A stretch of DNA of 64,000 nucleotides, from NCBI GenBank assembly GCA_023678885.1, contig CM042979.1, positions 27,270,981 through 27,334,980 on the forward strand. The letters are read 5' to 3'. Positions 10,941-21,590 of the stretch are shown here, in pieces. The stretch's first letter is position 1, and the number at the start of each line of letters is the position of its first letter. The DNA is from Pogostemon cablin. Taxonomy: Eukaryota > Streptophyta > Magnoliopsida > Lamiales > Lamiaceae. The translations under genes were made by a program, and so were the position numbers. A model generated the notes under the pieces. It had not been told where the DNA came from. It saw only the letters and a list, made by a program, of their open reading frames with translations, and searched no databases.

Positions 10941-11628
10941 TACTAATTATGAGATATGCTAATTAAATTTTCAATAAAGAAGAAGCACGTAAAGGGAGAG
11001 ATTCAAGTTCACTGGGAATTTTTGTTCAACGTGGTCGAAGCCTTAATTACAAACACGCAGAAATCATATCCTTTCCTCCTGGAGACAGAGATGGGAATCT
11101 ATGATGGAGGTCGCCTTAGTGTCTGCGATGAATCGTTTTCTACTGTTGTTGATCTGAAAATGGATATAAACGTTGCTTCTTTCACTTGGGAACGGGTTTC
11201 CCCCACAAGCTGCTGAACCGTTGGGCTATACCCAGTTTATGAGTCCAGTTTGATCTGAAAATGGATATAAACGTTTACCCTGAATCTGGTTTTTTAAAAA
11301 CACAAACATTTGTGTAAATCGGGTTCACGGTGTAAATTATGTGGTCTCTCTTCTAATTCTATATACCCTATGTATTGTTATGGTGTTTAAATTAAAGGAA
11401 ACAAAGGATTTACAAAGAACCCGGTTTACAAGAGACTAACTCTTTAGAAAAAATAAAATAAAAGAGGTAGTCATACAGACACGGTGACTTGCAGAATCTA
11501 TGGTGCTCGAAAATCACAGAGCTTTCTCGCCTCACATTCAAAAAGGATCCTCTTTACAGTGAGTATAATTACAGCATCTTTAAGTTTGCCAACTGAATCT
11601 CTAAGTTCGTACAGAAGTCACAGCCATG
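10941..11628. other. Region downstream of the MYB1-like gene
   Basis: No convincing gene is seen. An 86-codon plus-strand frame at 10956-11216 has no recognisable domain. The phrase gatctgaaaatggatataaacgtt occurs twice, near 11150 and 11250, a short local duplication. The part next to 11629 is likely 3' untranslated sequence of the minus-strand MYB gene. Confidence 0.4.
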
Positions 11629-14600
11629 TCATGATGCACACCCAGCATTCTCAAGAACGCGTCTTATCCATGCAACATTTTTCAAATCTTTAGCAAGGGA
11701 GTTCAGTTCGAGAGAAGAGAAACTGGGGTCGTCTTCATATTCGACAAATTCAGGCCCCAACAGTGAGTTGTGAAAACAAGGATGACTGAAAGAAGAATTG
11801 CAACATCCATGGCCACAATGCAATGGAATCACTGGTGCCATTTGCTTGACATCATAAAACGCTGATATTCCAAAATCCTGTTTTGGCAGTTGAAAAGGCG
11901 ACCCCTGCATTGGGACTGATTTCAGCAATGCAAAGTCATGGTTGCGAGAGTTGTATATAGTGAATGCACCGACTTTTCCAATTGGTGAAGAGTACTTTCT
12001 ATGGCTCCCTTCAGTACTATTAGTTCTGTCTTTGAACTGTTTTGGTTGATTTTCCAACAACGCTTTAAGAGCTTCATCGAATGCAACCATGGGTGGTGGT
12101 GGTTTGAAAGGATAGTCTTCAGTGGTCTCAAGTTTTTCTGCACGTTGTTTTGTTTTATCCGCCATTGACTTTATGTTTCTTTCCTCAGAGGATTTGAATG
12201 AGTCGAGAGCCGCATCCGGTACATTTTCTTCAGAAAATGCCTTCATCAGATCCCCTTCGTGGGTAGCTAATGGTTCTGACCCCGTTGAGATCAGACCCTT
12301 GCGCCGTAAAGTAGAATTCCAGTGATTTTTAATGGCATTGTCTGTCCTCCCAGGGAGAAGCTTTGCAATTGAGGACCATTTGTTTCCATATATTAGATGT
12401 GCTTTTAAAATTAAACGGTCCTCTTCATCTGCAGATTATAGGTTCAAATAAGAGTTCAACAGAAGTAACATTTAAACAAAATGGATAACTTGATCTGTTA
12501 TCGCTGACTAGAGTAAAAAAATACCACACTAATGAGAAAGCTTGCTAGAAAGAAAAAATTAGTTCACATAAGAAAGAACTAGAATTGCTTCTATCTCATA
12601 ATATTAACTCAAAAAGCAAACGAAGAGATGTAACTTCCCACAGCATAGCTATAAAAAGTTTAAAGCCCACTCAGGAGATCATAATAAGACTAATATGTGA
12701 AAATTAATAAGTGCTCAATACATTAAAGGAGGAGATATGTATCTTAATATAACGGAATATAGCAAACAATGAAAATAGTTCATCTCCACAATGACGATAT
12801 GATGCACTTAAAAACAAAGGAAACACTTTGTATGGAGCTCGGTCTAGTTACAGTGGATTAGCTGGAGCCTATGTTCAACAGATTACCATGTTAAATCACC
12901 ATTTTGTCAATTGAGAACTTATTTAAGATTTTTGGCTTTATTTAGGTTTGAAAGCTGAAACTTTGTGCTCAAAATTAGAGAGTAAGTGCTTGGGATGAAT
13001 CAAAATGTAATCAGGTTTAACTACACCAGATACAAATGGGTCACATTGACAAAAATTTAATGTGGTACGCATTTGGAATACACATAGAAGTAGCACTTAA
13101 AGTTGGTAAAGGGAAACAGAGATTCAATATGTGGGAAAAAAGGGAAAGGAAGCAAATGCATGCATGATATAAATATTGGAGTGACTTCATTGCTGATGAA
13201 ACGAAAAAGAGTCTTTTCATAAAATGATAAATAGTTACCATTCCAATAAAATAGTATGTTTTTGTTTCTCATTACATCAACTTTCTGTATAAGAAACCAG
13301 CACAGACACATATCGATTGCACATGTCATATATGTCATCTTTTATAAGCTTTGGATGTGCAACCTACTGATTTCTCTACTGTATTCAGAAAATGAGAAAT
13401 TTGAAATCATATCTTCTGAAGAACAAGGTAAAATCTTTCATAAATTACTAAGGAAATGCGGTGCTTAATCCAAGAACTTCAGTGAATGAGATGTCCTCCC
13501 AGTATATCTACGAAATAATAATACAACTCCATACAGTTAAGGAAGATGGTACAAAGTCAAATATATTGTTTGCAAAATTGAATATTTAGAATTCCAAACT
13601 TAGATTAATAACTAAGGTTCAGCACTAATTTACTTGAGCCACCCTACGTTAGTCCTATTCTATTGTAAATGTCACTAATGTCTAAATTATAATGATTAGT
13701 TGTGTAAATACGTCAAAACATAGCAGAGAATTTCTCTGGCATATCTTTAAATCAAATGAAAACCAAACTAACGTTACAAGGCACAAAAGTTAAGAGAGAA
13801 TAACTTGCTTGTACACAGAGACAAAAGGAAAAATCCATTAAACATTCAATTTCACTAAAAGCCAACAAAATCCAGGAATTTCTCTGGCATATCTTTAAAT
13901 CAATAACTAACCTATTCCAACCAGGAATTGCATCAATTAAAAGCCAACAAAAGCATAAAAATAAGGTCATACTTATAGCAGATAGTTGACAAAGTCACAA
14001 AACCCTGCTCAATAGACAATAATATTGTTGTAGTACTGAAAACTTATCAAGAGACTATATGCATAGTAGTTCATTACAAATGATACAAATACCTAATTAG
14101 CCAGAAAAACATGAAGATTTCCTATAAGAAAAGGAGCATTTGAAACGGTGTGCAGTGGATCCAAGTGACGAGCTAAAATAATAAGACATAACTATTGAAA
14201 AGATAAAGACAACAATAAATGCAACTTAAGTGGCACATAAAAGTTAAAATTCTAACCAGATTAGTTTTTAAGTTTCCAAGCTAATTTACTGTTAGGCGGA
14301 TAGGGTCGTCATCGTCGTCCGTGTACGTCGTCTACGCCGGAGAAGGTGGTCGAGGGAAGAACTCCACAGTGCTCAGATTCCCGTTGAACTCACAAAAGAA
14401 TTCAAATCCACGTTCTACCCGAGAGGGTCACTAATGGGGAGATCAAATAGGCCACAAGTGTAAGGCTATGGGCCAAGACAAACTTGGCCCAATACTTTGA
14501 GAAAGAAGACCGGCATTTGGGCCAAAAGCCCAACGGGCCCAACAAATCTCCACCTTGGCCCAAATCATCTACCCTTGTGTATAACTAAATGGGAATTCAT

Positions 14601-17600
14601 CATTGCACTTTTCCCGGACACCTGCAAAACGAAAAGACACAAAGTCAAATGCAAGATCCAGAAATTTGACACAAAAGTCAAGGTATCACAAAAGATACAC
14701 AAATCTAAGCCGACGCAAAGATCACGGACACATAGTCACAAAATGTTTAAAATATCCCAAGGACAAAATAAACGGAGCACACAAGCTCAAGAGTGGACAC
14801 AACATCCACGGAAAGGAACTGCATACAACATGCTTCAATCAAGAGAGTCGAAATTTAAAGTCCTCATGCAAGACCTAAATTTTTCAACAGATAAGCATTT
14901 AGTACCCATATCAGCAGGATTAAACTCAGATGCAATCTTTTCCAGGTTAACAATACCTTTTTCCACAATATCACGAATGAAATGATACCTAACATCTATA
15001 TGCTTGGTTCTATCATGGAAAACAGGAATTTTACACAACTGAATCGCAGACATACTATCAGAAAACACAGTGGCACATTTGTCAAGAAAACCTATTTCAT
15101 TCAGAAGGCCTTGTAGCCAAATAGCTTCCTTTAAAGCATCAGTAATAGCCACGTATTCAGATTCAGTTGTAGATAAAGCAACCACATGCTGTAACTGAGA
15201 CTTCCAACTTATGCAAGAGCCACATAAAGTAAACACATAAGAAGTTGTAGACTTCCTATTATCCTTATCATTTGCATAATTGGAATCAACATAGCCAACA
15301 AGGCTCACACCATTTGCAGATTTGGAAAAGCGTAAACTTACCTCCATGGAGCCCTTGAGGTATCTCAAGAGCCATTTCAAAGCCTCCCAATGAGGCGCAC
15401 CTGGATTAGCCATATACCTACTCAAGCAACTAACAGAATATGCAATATCTGGTCTAGTGCTAACCATAAGATACATAACAGACCCAATGGCATTGGAATA
15501 AGGAACCTTTTCCATTTCAGCAATTTCAGAATCAGTCTTTGGAGACTGATCCTTACTTAACACAAAGTGAGCAGCAAGAGGCACATTCACAGTTTTAGCA
15601 TGCATCATAGAGAATTTACTCAAAATCTTTTCAACATATGAAATCTGATTAAGCAAGAGAACATGGTTCTTCCTATCTCTATCAATGTTCATTCCAAGAA
15701 TCCTTTTAGCATCTCCAAGATTTTTCATATCAAAATTATCACATAGACTCTTTTGAACAAGCTCAACATACTCAAGATCAGGGCTAACAATTAGCATATC
15801 ATCCACATATATGAGCAGAAAAACAGGAACAGAAGTATCAATCTTGAAGTAAAGACAATTATCATGCAAGCTTCTCTTAAACTTCAACGATGTCATGCAT
15901 TGATCAAACTTCTTATTCCACTGTCTAGGAGATTGTTTCAAGCCATACAAGGATTTCTTCAAATAACATACATGATCAGGATTTTTGGGGTCCACAAAAC
16001 CCTCAGGTTGTTTCATGAAAATCTTTTTGTCCAAATCACCATTAAGAAAAGCCGTTTTTACATCCATTTGCTTCAATTCCCAATCAAAGTGAGCAACTAA
16101 TGCAAGCATTATACGAATCGTGGTGAATTTAACAACAGGAGCAAAGATTTCATTATAATCAACCCCTTCCTTTTGAGTAAAACCTTTTGCTACCAATCTA
16201 GCTTTAAATCTAACATTTTCAGGCTCATGTTTCACTTTGAAAAGCCACTTGCAATCAACAACAGAGCAATGAGCAGGTTTTGGAACCAGAGTCCAAGTAT
16301 GATTAACATGCAACGATTTCATTTCATCTTTCATAGCATTTAACCATTTCACAGAATCGTCAGATTTTAAAGCTTCTTGATAGGTCTTAGGTTCATTATC
16401 AACACTTTCAAACGCATTACAAGCATGAGTATCAATATGAAAATCATCATACCTAGCAGGTGGCCTAATATTCCTTCTAGGTCTATCCCTAGTCAACACA
16501 TAGTCATCATCTTCAGGAATATCATGCACATTTTCATCATTGATAACAGGTTCATTGGCAACAAGTTCTTGATCAACAACAGTGTCAGGCAAGTTTTCAA
16601 CATCAGATAACACAGGAGACAACTCCACCTCACTCGAAGAGGTGGTAGGATCATGTAAAGGCACAACATCAGGCAAAGGAGCAGATAAGCAAGGAAATTC
16701 AGATTCATTAAAGATCACATCCCTACTAATCACGATTTTGAAACCAGGTTCAGAGATATCCCACAGCCTATAACCTTTAACACCCTCAGGATAACCAAGA
16801 AAAACACATTTTCTACTCCTAGGATCCAATTTGTCATGTTTCTGACGCACAAACGCAGCACAGCCAAATACACGTAGCACAGAATAATCAATATTTTTAC
16901 CAAAGAACACATAGTCAGGGCACTTACCCTTCAAAGGCACAGAGGGGGATTTGTTTATTAAAAATGCTGCGGTAATAAGCGCCTCACCCCAAAACTTTTT
17001 AGAAAGTCCAGAAGACACCAACATGCTCCTCACCCTTTCTAACAAAGTCCTATTCATCCTCTCAGCAACCCCATTCTGTTGGGGAGTGTAAGGAGCAGAC
17101 TTGTGTCTCACAATTCCAGATTTGACACATAAATCATCCATGGCATTATTGCAAAATTCCAATCCATTATCAGTTCTAAGATACTTAATCTTTTTACCCA
17201 TTTGATTTTCAATCAAAGTTTTCCAATTTTTGAACTTTTCAAAAACATCAGATTTGTTTTTAAGCAAAATTACCCACACTTTTCTTGAAAAATCATCAAT
17301 AATGGACAGAAAATACACATTGCCACCTTGAGTTGGCTCACTAGAAGGCCCCCACACATCAGCATGCAGGTACTCAAGTATATCACTACACGAAGAAGTC
17401 TTAGGGTATGGGGAAACAGGAAATTTCACCTTCGCATGTTTGCCTTGCACACAAGAATCACAGAAAGGAATGCATGTCAGCTTATCATTACCAAAAGAAC
17501 CAGCTTTATGCAATATTTCAAGACCTTTTCCACTCATGTGACCTAACCTACCATGCCAAATATTTGTTTTATCTTCTTTAACCGCGTTAGCAGACATATC

Positions 17601-20600
17601 AACAGATTTAGCACAACAAACATACAGGTTATTCCTCTTTTCAGCATTAAAGATGGGCACAGAACCCTTTACAATGGACATGCAACCCTTTCCCCACCTA
17701 CCCTCAAGCCCCTCATCTTCAAGTGCAGCACAGGAAATCAAATTGTTACACAAATCAGGCACATGTCGCACGTTTTTCAAAGTGAACACAGAATCATCTT
17801 CAAAACGCAAGCAAATGTCACCCACACCAAGCACATCACATCTTCTTTCATTAGCCATAGACACAGATCCATGAGAAACAATTTTATATGAAGAGAAAAG
17901 ATGTTTAAAAGGTGTCATATGAAATGTGCAACCGGAATCCACAAGCCATTCACTATCACACAGAGATGGATGCACAGAGTTCACACAATTATCAGAAATA
18001 GCAAACACATCACCATAATTCACAGATTCAGAGGCAACATTAGCATGATCATTAGAATTATTCCTCTTAGGATGAGGACACTTGTTTACAAAATGTCCCC
18101 TTTCATGGCAATTAAAGCATTTCTTCTTTTTCTTGTCCCCATTCTGATTATTCTGGGATTTCACATCAGAATTTTTGTCCTTGTTCTTATTGTTGTTCTT
18201 GTTCTTGTTACGATTGTTAGGTTTCCCCTTAACATGCATAACCTCCCCAGAATTCTTAACACCCCTATTTTGTTTTAAATCATGCTCTTTGCTTTTTAAG
18301 GCATTCACCACAATATCAAGAGTAACGTCATCACGACCATACTTTATAGCAGACTTGACATCATTGTAAGAATCAGGTATAGCATTTAAAAGCACAATAG
18401 GAGTGTATTCATCAATATGCTTGTCACTAGTTAGCTTAATATCTTGAATCAATTTTGTGAACACATCCAAATTTTCTTCAACATCTTTGTTTAAATCAAG
18501 TTTAAAACGAAAGAATTTTTCCAGAAGAAACATTTTACTAGGCAAAGATGTTTCAGTGTACAGCTTATCCAACGTTTCCCACAAAACTTTTGCGGACTCA
18601 TGCACACCAACTTTTCTAAGCACAGGATCAGAAAGATTCAAGATAATCGCAGATAAAGCAAGCTCATTCATCTCAGTCTTTTTAGCAGGTGTATCATCCT
18701 TGTCATACGAGTGATCTACAGCTTTGAATACCCTTTGTTGAATAAGTATGCACTTCATTTTCTGTTTCCAGATACTGAAGTCTCGCTTACCATCAAACGG
18801 TGCTTGTCCAAACGAAGACGAAGCCATGGGTATTTAAAGTTGAGTAGAACACACTTTGAACGGAGAAAATACAGAAATACAGAGCAACAATCTATCACAC
18901 ACCAGGTTGACACTACTCTAATCACACACAAAGCGAGAAACGGAGCAGTATAACACACAAGGACAGATTTTCAGCAGCGGAAATAGAAAGACTAAGATAA
19001 CAGTTTCACAAAAGAAACAAACAAGAACAGTAATAAGAGGGCCAGCCGCCTCAGAGCATCACACAAGAGCAAATAAGAGGGCCAGCCGCCTCAGGGCATC
19101 AGACAAGAAAATAAATTAAGAAAGGCTCAAGCTATTTCACCAGAGCGGTGTCTCCGACGAGAACACCGTACCACCTCTACGAGCCACCAGCCCGTTACTT
19201 AACGGGGGCGGATCCCTCGTAGTCTTGTTCACGTACCAAACACGAACGGGGCAGCCTCCACTCCAAGTTTCAACCTACACACAAAGTGAGAAATATTGGA
19301 GTTAGTGAAGGCACAATTCTGAAAAAATTTCAGAAAAGAACTATTCGAAAAATTAACAAAACCAAATCTGAAATTTTTCGAAATAATATAAAAGGAGAGG
19401 AGGAGAGACACTTCCCTTCCTCACAATGGTCACTCCAATCTGACCGGAACCCTAGCTCCGGCGGTCAACTCCGGCGGTCAACTCCGGCGGTCAGCAGATC
19501 CGGCAGTATCCGGCGGTCAGCACCGGACGGCGGCGGTCAGCAGCAGCACGATCTGACCGCGACGGCGAAGGGCTGCAGATCCGGCGTCGGACAGGAGCGG
19601 CGGTGCCTGGAAACCCTAGCGACCGGCGTCGCGTTCCAAGCGGTGGCGGCGCGAGCTCCTACCTGTCGCTCAGGCGAGCAGCGGCTGAGCGCGGACGGGC
19701 GGCGGCACGATCTGTCGACGGGCGGTGCTGCGCGCGGGCGGATCTGGGTAGATCGGAGCAGATCTGCAGCGGCGGCGCTAGTTGCGAGCAGATCGGCGGC
19801 GAGGCGAGCAGATCGGCGGCGAGGCGAGCAGATGACGTCTCCTCAGCGGCGGCAGGCGGTCGCGATTCCGGCTGGGCGCGCTCCCCTCGCGAACAGATCG
19901 CGATTCCGGGCGGCGGCGCGCGGCGATTCGAACTGGAGCTGCGGCGGTGCGGCGGCGCGACTTTCTATCTCCCACCGGAGGCGAGCGGCGAGCTGCTGGC
20001 GACGGGCTGAGCAAGTCCGATCTGCAGCAGCGGCGGAGGCGGCGCGAAGCTTCGCGATGGACGGCTTCAGGCGGCGGCGCGCAGCGGCGGAGCCCTAGCG
20101 ACGGCGCGGCGGCTTCTGGCAGTTCCCGGTGGCGGCGGCAGTCACGAATCCGGTCCTTCAGGGCCCGGCGGCTCTGATCCGGTCAGATCGCGACTCAGAT
20201 CGCGATTCCGGCGAGGGAATCCGGCGGCGGACGGACGGCGGCGACCTCCCACCGGCGGCTGACGGTCAGCAGCTTCGGGAGATGGACGGACGACGAAACC
20301 CGCTCTGATACCACTGTTAGGCGGATAGGGTCGTCATCGTCGTCCGTGTACGTCGTCTACGCCGGAGAAGGTGGTCGAGGGAAGAACTCCACAGTGCTCA
20401 GATTCCCGTTGAACTCACAAAAGAATTCAAATCCACGTTCTACCCGAGAGGGTCACTAATGGGGAGATCAAATAGGCCACAAGTGTAAGGCTATGGGCCA
20501 AGACAAACTTGGCCCAATACTTTGAGAAAGAAGACCGGCATTTGGGCCAAAAGCCCAACGGGCCCAACATTTACATTCATCAAATCAAGGAAGGAGACAA

Positions 20601-21217
20601 ATACCAAATTAAAATAACCATATGGACCACAAGAATTATACTGAAGCAAATGAAAACAAAAACAGAAAGATATCAGTATAATTCCCCTGCTATTACGTGA
20701 AATGGATGACAGAGAGAAGCAATAAGCACATCAGAAGCTACATTAAAGGGGAGAAACGGATGACAGAGAGAATTCGACTTAATAATGCCCCTAAAATTGT
20801 AAACCATAAAAAATAAATAAATAAATCAATCCATGCTAACGCAATCTATACACAGAAGAACTGCATAACGCACAATATCCGTTCAAAACAACCAAAACCT
20901 GATCCCTTCTATAAAACGCCCAAACATAAATAAAATGAAAACGTGAATGGCGGACAGCTGAAATTATATACCATACCAGTAAAAGGCTTCCGCTTGACGC
21001 AAGGATCGAGCTGATTACACCACCGGAGTCGGCACGATTTCCCGGACCTTCCAGGAACTCCTCCGGCGATGATGCTCCAATTCTTCGGCCCGAACTTCCT
21101 GACTAGTCCAGTCAAAAGAGCGTCCTCTTCCGACGACCACGGCCCACGAATCCTCTCCTGCACTGCACCGTCGTCTCCACCGCCATCCACATCCATCGCC
21201 GCCTCCGAGACTTTCAT
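11629..21217 (-). CDS. R2R3-MYB transcription factor, AtMYB1/MYB25/MYB109 type, intron with Copia insertion
   Basis: Exon 1 is 20977-21217 and exon 2 is 11629-12428. The 8548-bp intron (12429-20976) begins GT and ends AG, and the joined codon GAT keeps the frame, giving 346 residues. R2 (about 22-72) has RGPWSSEEDALL and PGRSGKSCRLRWCNQLDP. R3 (about 75-122) has DEEDRLILKAHLIYGNKWSS and PGRTDNAIKNHWNSTLRRKG. Three Trp in R2, the NQLDP linker and the conserved C-terminal CGHGCC and SLLGPEFVEYE motifs point to the AtMYB1/25/109 clade (often called subgroup 23), a nuclear regulator linked in other plants to stress and growth. All coding sequence is intact. The intron carries a full Copia element in the same orientation as the gene, which could cause premature termination or altered splicing. 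Confidence 0.92.
14290..14544 (-). repeat. Copia 3' LTR
   Basis: This is 255 bp. On the plus strand it starts tgttaggcgg and ends gggcccaaca, so in element orientation it runs TGTTGGGCCC to CCGCCTAACA. It appears identical to the copy at 20315-20569. Confidence 0.95.
14545..14560 (-). other. Copia polypurine tract
   Basis: On the minus strand AAGGTGGAGATT directly precedes the 3' LTR. This is the usual plus-strand primer of Copia elements and sits at the expected place. Confidence 0.8.
14835..18827 (-). CDS. Copia gag-pol polyprotein, intact
   Basis: One uninterrupted frame of 1330 residues encodes the whole replication machinery, made as one precursor and cut by its own protease. Gag core covers about 10-185. 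The nucleocapsid zinc knuckle CFNCHERGHFVNKC is at 237-250, after a Lys/Asn-rich stretch. Protease has D-S-G at 297-299. The pre-integrase segment is near 423-475. Integrase has D490, D553 and E589 as the DDE triad and the GKHAK-type Cys/His region before it. Reverse transcriptase covers about 830-1080 with YVDD at 1007-1010. RNase H covers about 1175-1310 with D1181, E1222/E1224 and D1257. Order PR-IN-RT-RH is diagnostic of Ty1-copia. No stop or frameshift is present. Plus-strand frames across it are shadows. Confidence 0.97.
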   Translation of the reverse strand: MASSSFGQAPFDGKRDFSIWKQKMKCILIQQRVFKAVDHSYDKDDTPAKKTEMNELALSAIILNLSDPVLRKVGVHESAKVLWETLDKLYTETSLPSKMFLLEKFFRFKLDLNKDVEENLDVFTKLIQDIKLTSDKHIDEYTPIVLLNAIPDSYNDVKSAIKYGRDDVTLDIVVNALKSKEHDLKQNRGVKNSGEVMHVKGKPNNRNKNKNNNKNKDKNSDVKSQNNQNGDKKKKKCFNCHERGHFVNKCPHPKRNNSNDHANVASESVNYGDVFAISDNCVNSVHPSLCDSEWLVDSGCTFHMTPFKHLFSSYKIVSHGSVSMANERRCDVLGVGDICLRFEDDSVFTLKNVRHVPDLCNNLISCAALEDEGLEGRWGKGCMSIVKGSVPIFNAEKRNNLYVCCAKSVDMSANAVKEDKTNIWHGRLGHMSGKGLEILHKAGSFGNDKLTCIPFCDSCVQGKHAKVKFPVSPYPKTSSCSDILEYLHADVWGPSSEPTQGGNVYFLSIIDDFSRKVWVILLKNKSDVFEKFKNWKTLIENQMGKKIKYLRTDNGLEFCNNAMDDLCVKSGIVRHKSAPYTPQQNGVAERMNRTLLERVRSMLVSSGLSKKFWGEALITAAFLINKSPSVPLKGKCPDYVFFGKNIDYSVLRVFGCAAFVRQKHDKLDPRSRKCVFLGYPEGVKGYRLWDISEPGFKIVISRDVIFNESEFPCLSAPLPDVVPLHDPTTSSSEVELSPVLSDVENLPDTVVDQELVANEPVINDENVHDIPEDDDYVLTRDRPRRNIRPPARYDDFHIDTHACNAFESVDNEPKTYQEALKSDDSVKWLNAMKDEMKSLHVNHTWTLVPKPAHCSVVDCKWLFKVKHEPENVRFKARLVAKGFTQKEGVDYNEIFAPVVKFTTIRIMLALVAHFDWELKQMDVKTAFLNGDLDKKIFMKQPEGFVDPKNPDHVCYLKKSLYGLKQSPRQWNKKFDQCMTSLKFKRSLHDNCLYFKIDTSVPVFLLIYVDDMLIVSPDLEYVELVQKSLCDNFDMKNLGDAKRILGMNIDRDRKNHVLLLNQISYVEKILSKFSMMHAKTVNVPLAAHFVLSKDQSPKTDSEIAEMEKVPYSNAIGSVMYLMVSTRPDIAYSVSCLSRYMANPGAPHWEALKWLLRYLKGSMEVSLRFSKSANGVSLVGYVDSNYANDKDNRKSTTSYVFTLCGSCISWKSQLQHVVALSTTESEYVAITDALKEAIWLQGLLNEIGFLDKCATVFSDSMSAIQLCKIPVFHDRTKHIDVRYHFIRDIVEKGIVNLEKIASEFNPADMGTKCLSVEKFRSCMRTLNFDSLD
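18828..20300 (-). other. Copia untranslated leader, GC-rich
   Basis: Between the primer site and the gag start lie 1.47 kb without a sense gene. The part from about 19430 to 20290 is strikingly GC-rich in an otherwise AT-rich window and made of degenerate 'cggcggtca', 'gcgagcagatcggcggcgag' and similar units; the latter is tandemly doubled at 19791-19832. A ~40-bp unit 'agagggccagccgcctcag' is also doubled at 19035-19107. The long open frames seen on the plus strand (19286-20098, 19603-20010) are products of this composition. Confidence 0.75.
20301..20313 (-). other. Copia primer-binding site (tRNA-iMet)
   Basis: On the minus strand TGGTATCAGAGCG begins one base after the 5' LTR. It is complementary to the 3' end of plant initiator tRNA-Met, the standard primer of Copia elements. 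Confidence 0.93.
20315..20569 (-). repeat. Copia 5' LTR
   Basis: This is 255 bp and appears identical to 14290-14544. Five TGGGCC/TGGGCT-type motifs (both orientations) lie within about 85 bp at 20485-20567, in the part that starts the LTR in element orientation (U3), where a promoter is expected. Confidence 0.95.
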
Positions 21218-21590
21218 CTTCTGAGTAATGGTGTGCCTGGCAAGTCTGGTAAGTCGTACTCAGACATCCATGTATGTGAAAAAGGTGCATTGGAAGCACG
21301 GAATGTGTGATTTTCATTTTTACCGCTGTCTCCATCTTGACGCTGATTTGCACATTTCGACGGAAAGACATCTTAATCCTCCCTGAAATGTTTCCAATAG
21401 CAGGATACGACGTCGGAACGCCAGAAACTTGGCGTTTGATTCGGGGTACTGAAGTAAATGCGTCGATTAGTAGGGTCCACTCCACTTAATTATAACAACA
21501 AACAGCCGCTTTTCTTGAGTTCTCGAATTACTAATTAATTTCAATTCAAGTGTACAAAGATACATTGTCCAACATTAACATTGAATAGAT
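21218..21590 (-). promoter_or_regulatory. Upstream region of the MYB1-like gene
   Basis: This holds the 5' untranslated and promoter region of the minus-strand MYB gene. I see no certain TATA box. Frames crossing it (21015-21485) are extensions in the wrong frame. The hAT insertion at 21591 lies about 370 bp upstream of the start codon and so may limit or modify the promoter. Confidence 0.45.

Larger units (their letters stand above)
14290..20569 (-). mobile_element. Complete, young Ty1-copia LTR retrotransposon
   Basis: The element is 6280 bp with two 255-bp LTRs that begin TG and end CA and that I read as identical base for base. A 5-bp target duplication TTTAC flanks it (14285-14289 and 20570-20574). 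In minus-strand order it has 5' LTR, tRNA-iMet primer site, a 1.5-kb GC-rich leader, a single gag-pol frame, a polypurine tract and the 3' LTR. Everything needed for autonomous movement appears intact. It sits in the intron of the MYB1-like gene, in sense. The closest style is the Tork/Tnt1 group of Copia, but the lineage is not proven. Confidence 0.96.

Noticed and set aside
11190..11232. Hairpin-like 'gggaacgggtttcccccacaa' and 'gggctataccc', considered as a tRNA gene
   Set aside because: It lacks a TTC-loop motif, an acceptor stem and proper spacing.
19286..20098. 270-codon plus-strand open frame, Arg/Ala/Ser-rich
   Set aside because: It lies antisense in the GC-rich Copia leader. High GC removes stop codons, several overlapping frames are open at once, and no motif is recognisable.
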